Shown here piece after piece: positions 41,882 through 50,304 of a DNA stretch of 64,000 nt. This stretch comes from Porphyromonas uenonis 60-3 (GTDB lineage Bacteria > Bacteroidota > Bacteroidia > Bacteroidales > Porphyromonadaceae), in the NCBI RefSeq assembly GCF_000174775.1, contig NZ_ACLR01000118.1, forward strand, positions 44,003-108,002. Reading direction: 5' to 3'. The stretch's first letter is position 1. Every line of letters starts with the position of its first letter. Both the position numbers and the translations under genes were made by a program. The notes beneath the pieces are model-generated. The model searched no databases. It had not been told where the DNA came from and saw nothing but the letters and a program-made list of their open reading frames with translations.

Positions 41882-41953
41882 TTAGTACCAGGTGAAGCGC
41901 TGCTCGTAGCTGTCGAAGGTAAGCTTGCCCAAATGGTACAACTTCTCCGCCAT
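41882..41953 (-). CDS. Possible 23-residue small protein
   Basis: ATG 41953 to TAA 41882 reads MAEKLYHLGKLTF... and ends in EQRFTWY, rich in aromatic residues. Its only support is context: a tight hairpin terminator follows at once, and the gap has no other gene on this strand. I do not recognise the peptide. A partial palindromic repeat lies just upstream. It could equally be chance. Confidence 0.3.
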   Translation of the reverse strand: MAEKLYHLGKLTFDSYEQRFTWY

Positions 41954-42036
41954 ATTGATGAAACGAAAGTTTCTTCCACATGAAACTAAGAAGAGGAGTA
42001 TGGGGCTATGCCCTTTTTCGCTAACTTTGCTGACGT

Positions 42037-43083
42037 ATGAAGGGTGATCCATTTGATATTCGCGAGGAGCGTACGCCCCCGCAGAGCTTGTCTGATCTAC
42101 AGCAGGAGGAGCAGTTGCGCCCCTCCTACTTTGATAGTTTCCGAGGTCAGGGACATGTAGTGGACAATCTGAAGGTCTTCGTCGAGGCGGCTCGTCGCCG
42201 TGACGAAGCGCTTGACCACGTCCTCCTCTACGGTCCTCCTGGACTGGGCAAGACAACTCTCTCGCACATTATCTCGCACGAGCTAGGAGTCGGCATGAAG
42301 ATTACTTCGGGGCCTGTCTTGGAGAAGGCGGGAGACTTAGCGGGACTGCTCACTTCGCTAGAGCCTCGTGACGTGCTTTTTATCGATGAGATCCATCGCC
42401 TGAGCCACACCGTGGAGGAGTATCTCTACTCGGCTATGGAGGACTTTCGGATCGATCTGATGATTGACAAAGGGCCAGGAGCGCGCTCCATACAGATAGA
42501 CCTCAACCCCTTTACACTAGTGGGGGCAACCACTCGCAGCGGTCTGCTGACGGCTCCACTGCGGGACCGCTTTGGCATCAACCTACATCTAGAGTACTAC
42601 GACGTGGATACGCTCACGGACATCGTGCTGCGCTCGGCTCGCATCCTAGAGGTGCCGTGCGAGGAGGAGGCCGCTCGGGGTATCGCTCTGCGTAGTCGAG
42701 GCACGCCTCGTATCGCCAATGCGCTCCTAAAGCGTGTGCGAGACTTTGCGCAGGTCAAGGGTAACGGGGTGATTGATAGCAATATTACGACGGTGGCGCT
42801 CGAAGCGCTACACATAGATAAGCATGGACTGGATCATACGGATCACAAGTTGCTGAAGACCATCATCGACAAGTTTGACGGAGGTCCCGTCGGACTGAGC
42901 ACCATAGCTACAGCCATGGGCGAGGACCCTGGCACGATCGAGGAGGTGTATGAGCCATTTCTCATTCAGGAGGGCTTCATACAGCGTACTCGTACGGGAC
43001 GACAAGCGACACGCTTGGCGTATGCTCACTTGGGGCGTACCTATCGGCAGGATTTGCCTCCAGAGGTGTCACTCTTTGACTAA
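42037..43083 (+). CDS. ruvB: Holliday junction branch-migration helicase RuvB
   Basis: AAA+ motor that drives RuvA-bound Holliday junctions. [16 protein letters not shown], Walker [14 protein letters not shown], Walker [11 protein letters not shown], sensor 1 [19 protein letters not shown], and the winged helix with [33 protein letters not shown] are all typical. 348 residues is normal. TAACTTTG (42022-42029) lies only 7 bp before the ATG, so transcription may start at or very near the start codon. Confidence 0.97.
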   Translation: MKGDPFDIREERTPPQSLSDLQQEEQLRPSYFDSFRGQGHVVDNLKVFVEAARRRDEALDHVLLYGPPGLGKTTLSHIISHELGVGMKITSGPVLEKAGDLAGLLTSLEPRDVLFIDEIHRLSHTVEEYLYSAMEDFRIDLMIDKGPGARSIQIDLNPFTLVGATTRSGLLTAPLRDRFGINLHLEYYDVDTLTDIVLRSARILEVPCEEEAARGIALRSRGTPRIANALLKRVRDFAQVKGNGVIDSNITTVALEALHIDKHGLDHTDHKLLKTIIDKFDGGPVGLSTIATAMGEDPGTIEEVYEPFLIQEGFIQRTRTGRQATRLAYAHLGRTYRQDLPPEVSLFD

Positions 43084-43107
43084 CTAAAAGCCTTTTCTCC
43101 CTGCGCC

Positions 43108-44607
43108 ATGTCTTCACTAGAGATGCAAGCCTCAGAGTTAGTAGCCAAGCGGTACACGCTGACGGAGCTACTAGGCTCGTTGCAGCGCTGCATTGACCAC
43201 TATTACAATCGGCTCTACTACGTGACGGGCGAGGTGAGTGGCTACCGAGGACGCAGTCAGCGGGGGCATTGCTACTTTAACCTAATAGACAAGGTGTCGG
43301 ACCCGCTACACCCAGAGGCGGGTGGAGGAGAGCTATCGGCGCAGATCTCGGCCGTGATATGGGCTAGTCGCTACAATCAGATCGCGCAGCACTTCCAGCA
43401 GGTGACGGGGCAGCCACTCACGGACGGAATCAAGATATTGGCGCTCGTGGAGCTCAAGTACGATCCACGCTACGGGCTACAACTAGACATACAGGACATC
43501 GATCCGAGCTACACACTGGGCGAGGTGGCACGACAGCGACGTGAGACGCTCCAGCTCCTAGAGCGTATGGGGCTGATGGAGCGCAACAAGCAGCACCCGA
43601 TGCCGAGACCTTTGCGACGCATCGCCATCATCTCCTCGCCGACGGCTGCTGGTTACCAAGACTTCACGAGACATCTGGAGGAGAGTGCGGTGGCTCCTTT
43701 TATAGAGAAAGCGCTCTTTCGAGCTACGATGCAGGGCAAGAGTGCGCCGCAGTCTATCGTCGCAGCACTCGAAAGGGTGCGCCAGCACGAGACGCTCTTT
43801 GACCTTGTGGTCATCATACGAGGCGGGGGAGCTACGGCTGATTTGGGTACCTTCGACGACTTCGGAGTAGCTCGTGCAGTGGCGGAGTTTTCGCTCCCTG
43901 TGTGGAGCGGCATTGGGCACGATCGGGACGAGAGCGTCGTGGACTTAGTTTCGCACAGAGCCTTCAAAACCCCTACGGCAGTGGCTACCGCTGTGATTGA
44001 TGCTTGGTGCGCAGAGTACACGCTCCTCGAGGAGGCGCATCAGCGACTGGAGCGATCTTGGCTGGAGGCGAGACAGACGGCGCAGACAGGGCTGGAGCGC
44101 TTGGCTCAGCTGCTCCGCCAGACGACGCTAGAGCAGCTACACCGTGAGGAGCGCCAGATGCTATTGCTACGCGAGCAGCTCTCCGTCTCTCCTCGTACAC
44201 TACTGCACAATCAGCACACGCTACTGGAGTCACAACGAGAGCGCTTGGCAGGCGCTGCGCGTTATCTGCCGAAGAGCTATCGGCACGAGTGGGATACGCT
44301 CTTGAGTCTCTTTAGGCATCGCTATGCGAGTTACCTCACGGCTCAGCTCAACGAGTGGCAAGCTAGACAGCAGAGCCTGCAGGAGAAGCGCAAGATTACG
44401 ACCACACAGCGCACGCAGATAGAGCATCTGGCGCAGATCATCCGAGCAATGGACCCGCAGACGGTTCTGCAGCGAGGCTACGCTATCGTGCACCACAAGG
44501 GCGACCTGGTTAAAAGCCCCTCGCAGCTCCGTGAGGGCGACGACATAGAGCTTCGCCTAGCTGAGGGTACGCTCTCGGCTACGCTAAGCCAATTGAAAGA
44601 ACCATAA
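43108..44607 (+). CDS. xseA: Exodeoxyribonuclease VII large subunit
   Basis: 499 residues. An N-terminal OB-fold (YYVTGEVSGYRGRSQRGHCYFNLID) is followed by the catalytic domain with IAIISSPTAAGYQDFTRHLE, VVIIRGGGATADLGTFDD and SGIGHDRDESVVDLVSHRAFKTPTAVA. A long coiled-coil region (about 305-430) comes before the C-terminus. It degrades single-stranded DNA together with XseB. No xseB-sized gene follows: the next gene starts 17 bp later and is a 5'-nucleotidase. It starts 24 bp after ruvB. Confidence 0.95.
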   Translation: MSSLEMQASELVAKRYTLTELLGSLQRCIDHYYNRLYYVTGEVSGYRGRSQRGHCYFNLIDKVSDPLHPEAGGGELSAQISAVIWASRYNQIAQHFQQVTGQPLTDGIKILALVELKYDPRYGLQLDIQDIDPSYTLGEVARQRRETLQLLERMGLMERNKQHPMPRPLRRIAIISSPTAAGYQDFTRHLEESAVAPFIEKALFRATMQGKSAPQSIVAALERVRQHETLFDLVVIIRGGGATADLGTFDDFGVARAVAEFSLPVWSGIGHDRDESVVDLVSHRAFKTPTAVATAVIDAWCAEYTLLEEAHQRLERSWLEARQTAQTGLERLAQLLRQTTLEQLHREERQMLLLREQLSVSPRTLLHNQHTLLESQRERLAGAARYLPKSYRHEWDTLLSLFRHRYASYLTAQLNEWQARQQSLQEKRKITTTQRTQIEHLAQIIRAMDPQTVLQRGYAIVHHKGDLVKSPSQLREGDDIELRLAEGTLSATLSQLKEP

Positions 44608-44624
44608 CAAAGCATTCCTAGATT

Positions 44625-46106
44625 ATGAGAAAGACCTTTAACTATACACTTTACGGTGCGCTACTTCTGCTCCTCGTGGGGAGCCTGTCGGCTTGCCGTG
44701 TCAAGCAGCAGGCACAGCCGAGTGGTGTGTCGACGCTTGCTGTCGTAGGACTCAATGATATCCATGCCAACATTGATCAGTTGCCCCGCATCGCCTTTAT
44801 GGTCGATAGTATGCGGGCGATCTATCCCAACCTGCTCCTGTTAGCAGCGGGAGACCTACAGACGGGCAACCCGATCAATGACAACTTCCAGCCGAAGGGG
44901 CTACCGATCATTGAGCTGATGAATGAGATGCACTTTGACGCTTCGGCTTTGGGAAATCATGAGTTTGACCTGGGGCAGCACGGGCTGGGCGACATTTCGC
45001 ATCGTGCGAAGTTCCCCTTCCTCTCGGCTAATGTCTTTCCCTCGCCCTCCTATGGCATTGCCCTGAAGCCCTACAAGATCTTCACGATGCCTGACGGTAC
45101 GCGGGTCTCTGTCGTGGGGCTACTTCAGCTGGGCGAGTTGGGCATTCCCGATTCGCACCCGAAGAATGTACGGGGTGTAGCTTTCACCCAGCCACTCGAG
45201 GAGATTAAGAACTACCGCTACTTGGCGGGTTGCTCAGATCTGCAGATAGCTGTGACGCATATTGGCGTGCAGGAGGATACGATACTGGCGCGGGTGGCTC
45301 CTTACCTAGATCTCATCGTGGGCGGACACTCGCACACGCTCATTGATCACCCGAACAATCTGCACTCGTCCGTTCCCATCGTGCAGTCTGGCTACAAGGC
45401 GCACTACATCTCCCTCGCATTGATACGACATAGAGGTGGGCAGGTGCTCTCGCACCAAGAGATGCTCCTCCCAGCCGACCCTCACGCTGGTGGGGTCAAT
45501 GAGAAGATGCAACGCATGGTGGAGGGCTACAATGCTAATCCGCTCTTTGCCGAAGTGGTGACGACCAATCCGCACCCGATCCAAGACAAATACACGCTGG
45601 GCGCTATCTTTGCTGATGCACAGCGCTGGTATAGCCATGCGGACTTTGCGATGCAAAACCCAGGCGGCGTACGCATCGGTGAATTGCCACAGGGCAATAT
45701 TACGCTCAAAGACATCCTTCGTCTAGATCCCTTTGGCAATGAACTGACCGTGCTCACGATGACGGGACGACAGCTCAAGGAGTTCTTCCTCCGCGCCTGG
45801 ACGACCGACAGCAATACGCCAGCTCATACGTCGGGGCTACGGGTGGACTACCAGCTTGACGACACGGGTGTGCTGCTCGACTGCACCGTCTATCCCGCTG
45901 GTAGCGACACACCGATCGATCCAGACAAACTCTACACGCTAGCTACGAGCTCTTACGTGCAGGCGGCCTACACCTACCATACTTCGGCTCCTGACAAGAA
46001 CCAAGGCATCACGACTGCCGAGGTGATTGTCCAGTACCTTAAGTCACTTCCCGAGATGCCCCAGGTGGACTACAAGAGTCGCTACAACATCCGTGTGACC
46101 CGCTAA
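44625..46106 (+). CDS. 5'-nucleotidase/UshA-like lipoprotein
   Basis: 493 residues. The lipoprotein signal is at LLLLVGSLSAC (Cys about 24). The metallophosphatase domain has LNDIHANIDQ, LLLAAGDLQTG, ALGNHEFDLG and IVGGHSHTLID; the C-terminal 5'-nucleotidase domain carries NPGGVRIGELPQGNITLKDI and GNELTVLTMTGRQLKE. It would dephosphorylate nucleotides, and possibly UDP-sugars, outside the cytoplasm. A strong terminator follows. Confidence 0.92.
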   Translation: MRKTFNYTLYGALLLLLVGSLSACRVKQQAQPSGVSTLAVVGLNDIHANIDQLPRIAFMVDSMRAIYPNLLLLAAGDLQTGNPINDNFQPKGLPIIELMNEMHFDASALGNHEFDLGQHGLGDISHRAKFPFLSANVFPSPSYGIALKPYKIFTMPDGTRVSVVGLLQLGELGIPDSHPKNVRGVAFTQPLEEIKNYRYLAGCSDLQIAVTHIGVQEDTILARVAPYLDLIVGGHSHTLIDHPNNLHSSVPIVQSGYKAHYISLALIRHRGGQVLSHQEMLLPADPHAGGVNEKMQRMVEGYNANPLFAEVVTTNPHPIQDKYTLGAIFADAQRWYSHADFAMQNPGGVRIGELPQGNITLKDILRLDPFGNELTVLTMTGRQLKEFFLRAWTTDSNTPAHTSGLRVDYQLDDTGVLLDCTVYPAGSDTPIDPDKLYTLATSSYVQAAYTYHTSAPDKNQGITTAEVIVQYLKSLPEMPQVDYKSRYNIRVTR

Positions 46107-46148
46107 AGGAATACTCATCAGCCCCCATGCCTTTACTGGCAAAACATG

Positions 46149-46190
46149 AGGAGACTCAACCGCTTCGAGTTGCGATTGAGTCTCCTTTTT
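46149..46190 (+). terminator. Terminator after the 5'-nucleotidase gene
   Basis: AGGAGACTCAA/TTGAGTCTCCT, a C-A mismatch, CGC/GCG, then TTTTT. The inner pairing pattern is the same as in the hairpin at 22784. Confidence 0.85.
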
Positions 46191-46227
46191 CTAGATTTCG
46201 TCCCAAGTAGACGAACGCATATAAGCT

Positions 46228-46485
46228 CTACTTTGGCAGGTCAAGCGGTGGCTGTCCGACGGCTTGGCGTAGCGTGTTAACCAGTAGTGCTAAGTCCACA
46301 CCGCCCATCTGAGCTGCGAGCTTGAGCGGAGTACGAGGTGCTACAGTCTTGCGCAGTATCGGATTAGTCAGATTCCTATATCGATCCGAGAGCGATACAA
46401 GCGTATCGATGAGCTCTGGGTAGCGGTCCAGCATCGCCCCTACTTTGGTCTCAGGGGTGATGAGTAGAGGTGTCGTATCAGTCAT
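46228..46485 (-). CDS. DUF1858-domain protein
   Basis: 85 residues. LLITPETKVGAMLDRYPELIDTLVSLSDRYRNLTNPILRKTVAPRTPLKLAA fits DUF1858, a small domain often next to or fused with hybrid-cluster and hemerythrin-like proteins linked to nitrosative stress. No cysteine pair is present here. It overlaps the DUF438/hemerythrin/PAS gene by 8 bp and is surely co-translated. Confidence 0.85.
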   Translation of the reverse strand: MTDTTPLLITPETKVGAMLDRYPELIDTLVSLSDRYRNLTNPILRKTVAPRTPLKLAAQMGGVDLALLVNTLRQAVGQPPLDLPK

Positions 46486-47716
46486 AATTCAGAAGAGTCC
46501 TAGAGCCTTCCAGTTGCCGTAGCTCAGTAATATCTTGAGAACACTCGACGACCCCTAGATAGTTACCCTCGGGGTCACGCACAGCCGTGTACTCTATATA
46601 GATAAATCGCCCACGGAAGTTGCCAATCCAAAACTTAGCACAGCTCTGGCGACCACTCTTGAAGTCCGCAAGGATAGTCTCTACGACATGGACACTTTCG
46701 GGCGGATGACACATACGCACATCTCTACCGATGATGGATCTATTGCGAGCGAAGACTCGCTTGGGGCTGTGAGAGTAGAAGCGCACCTTATCGTCTTTGT
46801 CCACAAAGGTGATGTCTATCGGGAGGTGGATAAGTAGAGCCTCTAGCTCCGCTACGCTAAAGGCCCCAGTGGACAGCCGTATAGCATCATGGCTCTCGTA
46901 CTGAAAGTGCAGGTTGTCCGCCTCCACGTCTGGTTTCCATACAGTCTGTGGGTCATATAGGCAGTATCCAAACTCAGGGGTCTCCTGATAAATGTGATAC
47001 CACTCAGCCTCCGACAGTAGGTCCAGTGTCATGGGGAAGAGGATCATCTCCTCTTTGGTGATCATACTGTCCAGCATCTCCACTGCGGGGTCAAAAGTCT
47101 CCACGATGTGAGCTTTCAGAGATGCCATATCTGAAGTCTCCCCAGAGAGTACTGCTATGGCACTCTTGAGTAGCTTCCTAATCTCATCGTGCTTGCCCCA
47201 CATGACTACAGGAGGTCCAGTCACTCCATGCTGCTCTAAGTATGGGAAGAGGAGGTACTCCTTGCGCAGATAGTGCTTGTCTACATCCATCAGTCGGTTG
47301 AAGATAGATCTCAGACTTAGCAAGAGCTCCGAGAGAGGACGCTCGCAGTGCTCTTCTTTGACCTCCTTTGCCAAAGCATAGTACTCGGAGACTACTTCTC
47401 CTAGGGCTACATTCTCAGCTCTAAAGGTGTCTATGGGATGCCCCGCTGGCACCTCTTTAGCTCCACTCACATCTATAGCTCCCTCTAGGATCTCTGAGTG
47501 GTGGTCGCAAAAGAGCTGGATCTCATCTGTCGATAGTAGTCCCTGAGCTATCAGCTCCTCCTCGACGGCGACGACCTCTTGGTAGGGGATAGCGTGGAGG
47601 AGTGTAGAGAGCTGTCGCTTGAGAGCTTCGGGTTGCTCTCCTTGATGTAAGCGCAGGAGTATCTCCTTGAGCATCGCCTTGCGCTCATCTGGTGTGTTAT
47701 GTAAGAATTCGCTCAT
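46478..47716 (-). CDS. DUF438, hemerythrin-like and PAS domain protein
   Basis: 412 residues. Residues about 10-75 form DUF438 (ERKAMLKEILLRLHQGEQPEALKRQL). The middle (about 90-235) is a four-helix hemerythrin-type cation-binding domain with spaced H and E residues (HPIDTFRAEN, DVDKHYLRKEYLLFPYLEQHG, WGKHDEIRKLL, ITKEEMILFPM) expected to hold a di-iron centre. The C-terminal PAS domain (about 285-400, LIHLPIDITFVDKDDKVRFYSHSP...YLGVVECSQDITELR) probably senses a ligand. It could be an O2/NO sensor or iron-handling protein. The -7-like TACATTTG (47806-47799) lies upstream. Confidence 0.88.
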   Translation of the reverse strand: MSEFLHNTPDERKAMLKEILLRLHQGEQPEALKRQLSTLLHAIPYQEVVAVEEELIAQGLLSTDEIQLFCDHHSEILEGAIDVSGAKEVPAGHPIDTFRAENVALGEVVSEYYALAKEVKEEHCERPLSELLLSLRSIFNRLMDVDKHYLRKEYLLFPYLEQHGVTGPPVVMWGKHDEIRKLLKSAIAVLSGETSDMASLKAHIVETFDPAVEMLDSMITKEEMILFPMTLDLLSEAEWYHIYQETPEFGYCLYDPQTVWKPDVEADNLHFQYESHDAIRLSTGAFSVAELEALLIHLPIDITFVDKDDKVRFYSHSPKRVFARNRSIIGRDVRMCHPPESVHVVETILADFKSGRQSCAKFWIGNFRGRFIYIEYTAVRDPEGNYLGVVECSQDITELRQLEGSRTLLNYD

Positions 47717-47904
47717 ATTTCACTGATTGTTTAAAGTGAATTTATATTAGTCTAATCAAGACTGGCTGGCCACCCCCTTAGGGTTAACCAGTCGTCAGCA
47801 AATGTACATATTTTGGTCAGAATATAAGACGTATATCCCCCGTAGATTCAATCATCAAATGCGGGGTGGTGCACGATCTAGAATGAGTTCGTTGATGCTA
47901 CTAT

Positions 47905-48095
47905 CAAGGAAATCGGCCAATTCCTCGGTGTAGATTGGAGATTATTCAGTGAGGAACGAACAAATTCTTCGGAACTTCGAAATCTTTCTTCCGAAGTTTC
48001 ATTTCATTCTTCCGAACTTTTATTTCGGCCCTCCGTGGAGAATTTTCATTTGCTCCGTGGAGCTTTCCGATTTCCTCGGGAGGAATTGGAATTAG
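47905..48095. repeat. Array of 21-22-bp units with conserved core, inverted (array B4)
   Basis: The reverse complement of 47955-48041 is virtually identical to the core of B1 (GGGCCGAAATAAAAGTTCGG ... TTTCGAAGTTCCGAAGAA). It is flanked by CCTCGGTG, CTCCGTGGAG, GCTCCGTGGAGC and CCTCGGGAGG palindromic units. It occupies most of the 487-bp gap between two divergent genes. Confidence 0.82.
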
Positions 48096-48203
48096 CGGAG
48101 ATGTAAGAGTCGCTACGGAGTTCGGTTATAGCGCCGTATTATGATGACTTATTCGTACATTTGTCTCTAACCACGCATGAATTCACCTTAAAGGAGACAA
48201 GAC

Positions 48204-48575
48204 ATGATGAATGAATTGAGATACAAGCGAATCTATGAAACTCCAGTTGAAGCAGATGGTTTTCGTGTTCTTGTGGACAAACTATGGCCACGAGGGATGA
48301 AAAAGGAAAATGCTAAAATTGATCTATGGGCTAAGGAGATCGCTCCATCAGATGAACTTCGAAGATGGTTTTCCCATACTCCTGAAAGATATGATGAGTT
48401 TAAACAGAGATACAGACAGGAATTGTCCGAGAACTCAGCGTCACAGGAGTTTAAAGATTTGTGTGTTCAGAAGTTGCACGATCATAACGTGACCCTGCTG
48501 TATGGCGCAAAAAACGAGAAATATAACCATGCTGTTGTTTTGAAAGAATGGTTGGCAGAACAGATGCATCCTTAG
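48204..48575 (+). CDS. DUF488-family protein
   Basis: 123 residues with the DUF488 signatures RIYETPVEADGFRVLVDKLWPRGMKKENA, WFSHTPERYDEFKQRYRQEL and VTLLYGAKNEKYNHAVVLKEWL. Function unknown; several members are stress-related. Its codons are visibly richer in A and T than those of neighbours (AAA, GAA, AAT, GAT preferred), and an intergenic repeat array lies directly upstream, so recent transfer is likely. ATG at 48207 is an equal alternative start. A -7-like TACATTTG lies at 48156-48163. Confidence 0.85.
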   Translation: MMNELRYKRIYETPVEADGFRVLVDKLWPRGMKKENAKIDLWAKEIAPSDELRRWFSHTPERYDEFKQRYRQELSENSASQEFKDLCVQKLHDHNVTLLYGAKNEKYNHAVVLKEWLAEQMHP

Positions 48576-48676
48576 TTGAATCTACGCGTAATGCGCCAGC
48601 TCGGCCTATGTCCCCTTACTTTCGTATATTTGCCCACGCAAATTAGATATTCCCTAACTCATAAATAACTATCACG

Positions 48677-49231
48677 ATGAGCAACAAGTACTACGGGAAC
48701 TTGATCCCCAATACATTCTTCACGACCAAAGGAAGCGGTGAGTCTGACCTCGAGAAGCATGCTGGCTCCTACCACATGGCACTCTACGATGCGGGTATCG
48801 CCGACTATAATATAATGGTCTACTCCTCCGTCCTACCAGCTACGGCTCGGCTCGTTTCGCCTGATGAGGTGGATATGCCTCCCTTTGGCTCAGAGCTCAA
48901 GACGATCATGTCTGTCTCGCACGGTATCCAAGATGAGTTCGTCAGTGCTGGTGTCGTCTATGCCTGGATGTACAAGGATGAGAACTTCGACGAGAAGGCT
49001 GGAGGCCTCGTCTGCGAGGTGAGCGGTCGCTACCGTATCGAGGAGCTGGAGTCTCGTCTGATACGTGTCATCAATGATCTGCACCAGAACACTTACAGCC
49101 AGTACTACCTTGGTGAGCTCAACTTCATCACGGAGGGTATCACGGTGACCAAGCGCTACGGTACGGCACTGGCTGGCCTTTGCTTCGTGGACTTCGTGCT
49201 TCCTGAGTCTCCTATGAAGGATGAGGATTGA
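48677..49231 (+). CDS. pdaD: Pyruvoyl-dependent arginine decarboxylase
   Basis: Decarboxylates arginine to agmatine using a pyruvoyl group made by self-cleavage. NLIPNTFFTTKGSGES at the N-terminus and the SS pair in NIMVYSSVLPATARLV (about 50-52) match the family; cleavage between the two serines would form the pyruvoyl group. SVSHGIQDEFVSAGVVYAWMY and ALAGLCFVDFVLP are also typical. 184 residues is close to normal. It supplies agmatine for the polyamine route ending in NspC. A -7-like TATATTTG lies at 48625-48632. rpiB follows by 27 bp. Confidence 0.9.
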   Translation: MSNKYYGNLIPNTFFTTKGSGESDLEKHAGSYHMALYDAGIADYNIMVYSSVLPATARLVSPDEVDMPPFGSELKTIMSVSHGIQDEFVSAGVVYAWMYKDENFDEKAGGLVCEVSGRYRIEELESRLIRVINDLHQNTYSQYYLGELNFITEGITVTKRYGTALAGLCFVDFVLPESPMKDED

Positions 49232-49258
49232 TCAAAAACAATATAGAGAAATAGTCTT

Positions 49259-49696
49259 ATGAAACTAGGTGTTTGCTCAGACCACGCTGGCTATCAGCTC
49301 AAAGAACAGGTCAAGGAGTGGCTTGCAGCCATGCAGATCGAGTGTGTCGACTACGGTACTCATTCGGAGGAGCGCTGTGACTATCCAGACTATGCGCATC
49401 AGCTTGCTTTTGCCATACAGATGGGTACGGTAGATCGTGGTATCGCTATCTGCGGTACGGGCAATGGTATGGCTATGACGCTCAATAAGTACAACGTCAT
49501 CCGTGCTGGTCTCGCTTGGAACGAGGATATTGCTAAGCTCATCCGTGCGCACAATGACGCTAATGTGCTGGTCATGCCAGCACGCTTCATAGAGACGGCG
49601 GAGGCTGAGCGCTGTCTGCATGCGTTCCTTGATACTCCCTTTGAGGGCGGTCGTCACAAGGAGCGGATTGACAAGATGGTGCTACCCACCTGCTAG
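49259..49696 (+). CDS. rpiB: Ribose 5-phosphate isomerase B
   Basis: Interconverts ribose 5-phosphate and ribulose 5-phosphate in the non-oxidative pentose pathway. CSDHAGYQLKE, VDYGTHSEERCDYPDYA and the catalytic-cysteine motif ICGTGNGMAMTLNK are the RpiB/LacAB signatures; the residues around NKYNVIRAGL and HNDANVLVMPARF bind substrate. 145 residues is normal. Confidence 0.95.
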   Translation: MKLGVCSDHAGYQLKEQVKEWLAAMQIECVDYGTHSEERCDYPDYAHQLAFAIQMGTVDRGIAICGTGNGMAMTLNKYNVIRAGLAWNEDIAKLIRAHNDANVLVMPARFIETAEAERCLHAFLDTPFEGGRHKERIDKMVLPTC

Positions 49697-49715
49697 TGCC
49701 TTTTGAAGCTGAGCT

Positions 49716-50207
49716 ATGGAGGCTCTAGAGATCTTTTTTCTATCCATAGCGATAGGACTGATCGTGCATCTGCTCGTTCGCTGGTCGGAGCGACAGAAGG
49801 CTCGTAAGAAGGACGGCACCACTACACAGCAAGGCTCGCAGACGACTGGAGAGACTGCTCTAGGCTCTGCCCTTGGCGAGGTGGAGCGCGAACTGAGAGA
49901 GTCTCTCTCTGGCGAGTCGGACACGAGTCGCTGTGCTGATGATGCGACCGCTTGTGCCAGCTGTACAGACTCTTGCTCCGAAGCTGAGAGAGCGGTGAGA
50001 CGTGCCCCGCAAATCGTCTACTACGATGACGAGGAGCTGGATGTGCTGGCGCATCGTCCTGTAGAGAGCTACACGGATGCGGAGCTGGCGATGCTCCGTG
50101 AGGTGGCTGAGACACTCCTAGAGACTGACTATGAGGGGTGGCTCAAGAGCCTCTCGATGCGTGGTATCCTGCTCCCGCCTGAGATCTTGCAGCTGGTCAC
50201 ACCGTAG
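49716..50207 (+). CDS. Small single-pass membrane protein of unknown function
   Basis: 163 residues. N-terminal membrane helix (about 4-21, LEIFFLSIAIGLIVHLLV), a basic stop-transfer (RWSERQKARKK), then a Ser/Thr/Glu-rich linker containing a cysteine cluster (CADDATACASCTDSC, about 83-97) and a folded-looking C-terminal part (YTDAELAMLREVAETLLETDYEGWLKSL). The cysteines could bind metal or form disulfides. I do not recognise a family. It lies 19 bp after rpiB and 97 bp before porW. Confidence 0.65.
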   Translation: MEALEIFFLSIAIGLIVHLLVRWSERQKARKKDGTTTQQGSQTTGETALGSALGEVERELRESLSGESDTSRCADDATACASCTDSCSEAERAVRRAPQIVYYDDEELDVLAHRPVESYTDAELAMLREVAETLLETDYEGWLKSLSMRGILLPPEILQLVTP

Positions 50208-50304
50208 GACGCTCAGTACAATATATATAAGGTCTGGTACGTTTGTGAGAGTAGGGGATAGGAGCATAGAGGCTCTCCCTGAGGATTAGAACTTAATAGT
50301 AAGC

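Noticed and set aside
41772..41981. 69-codon minus-strand frame ending at 41772
   Set aside because: Runs through both hairpin terminators; a different frame holds the more plausible 23-codon ORF.
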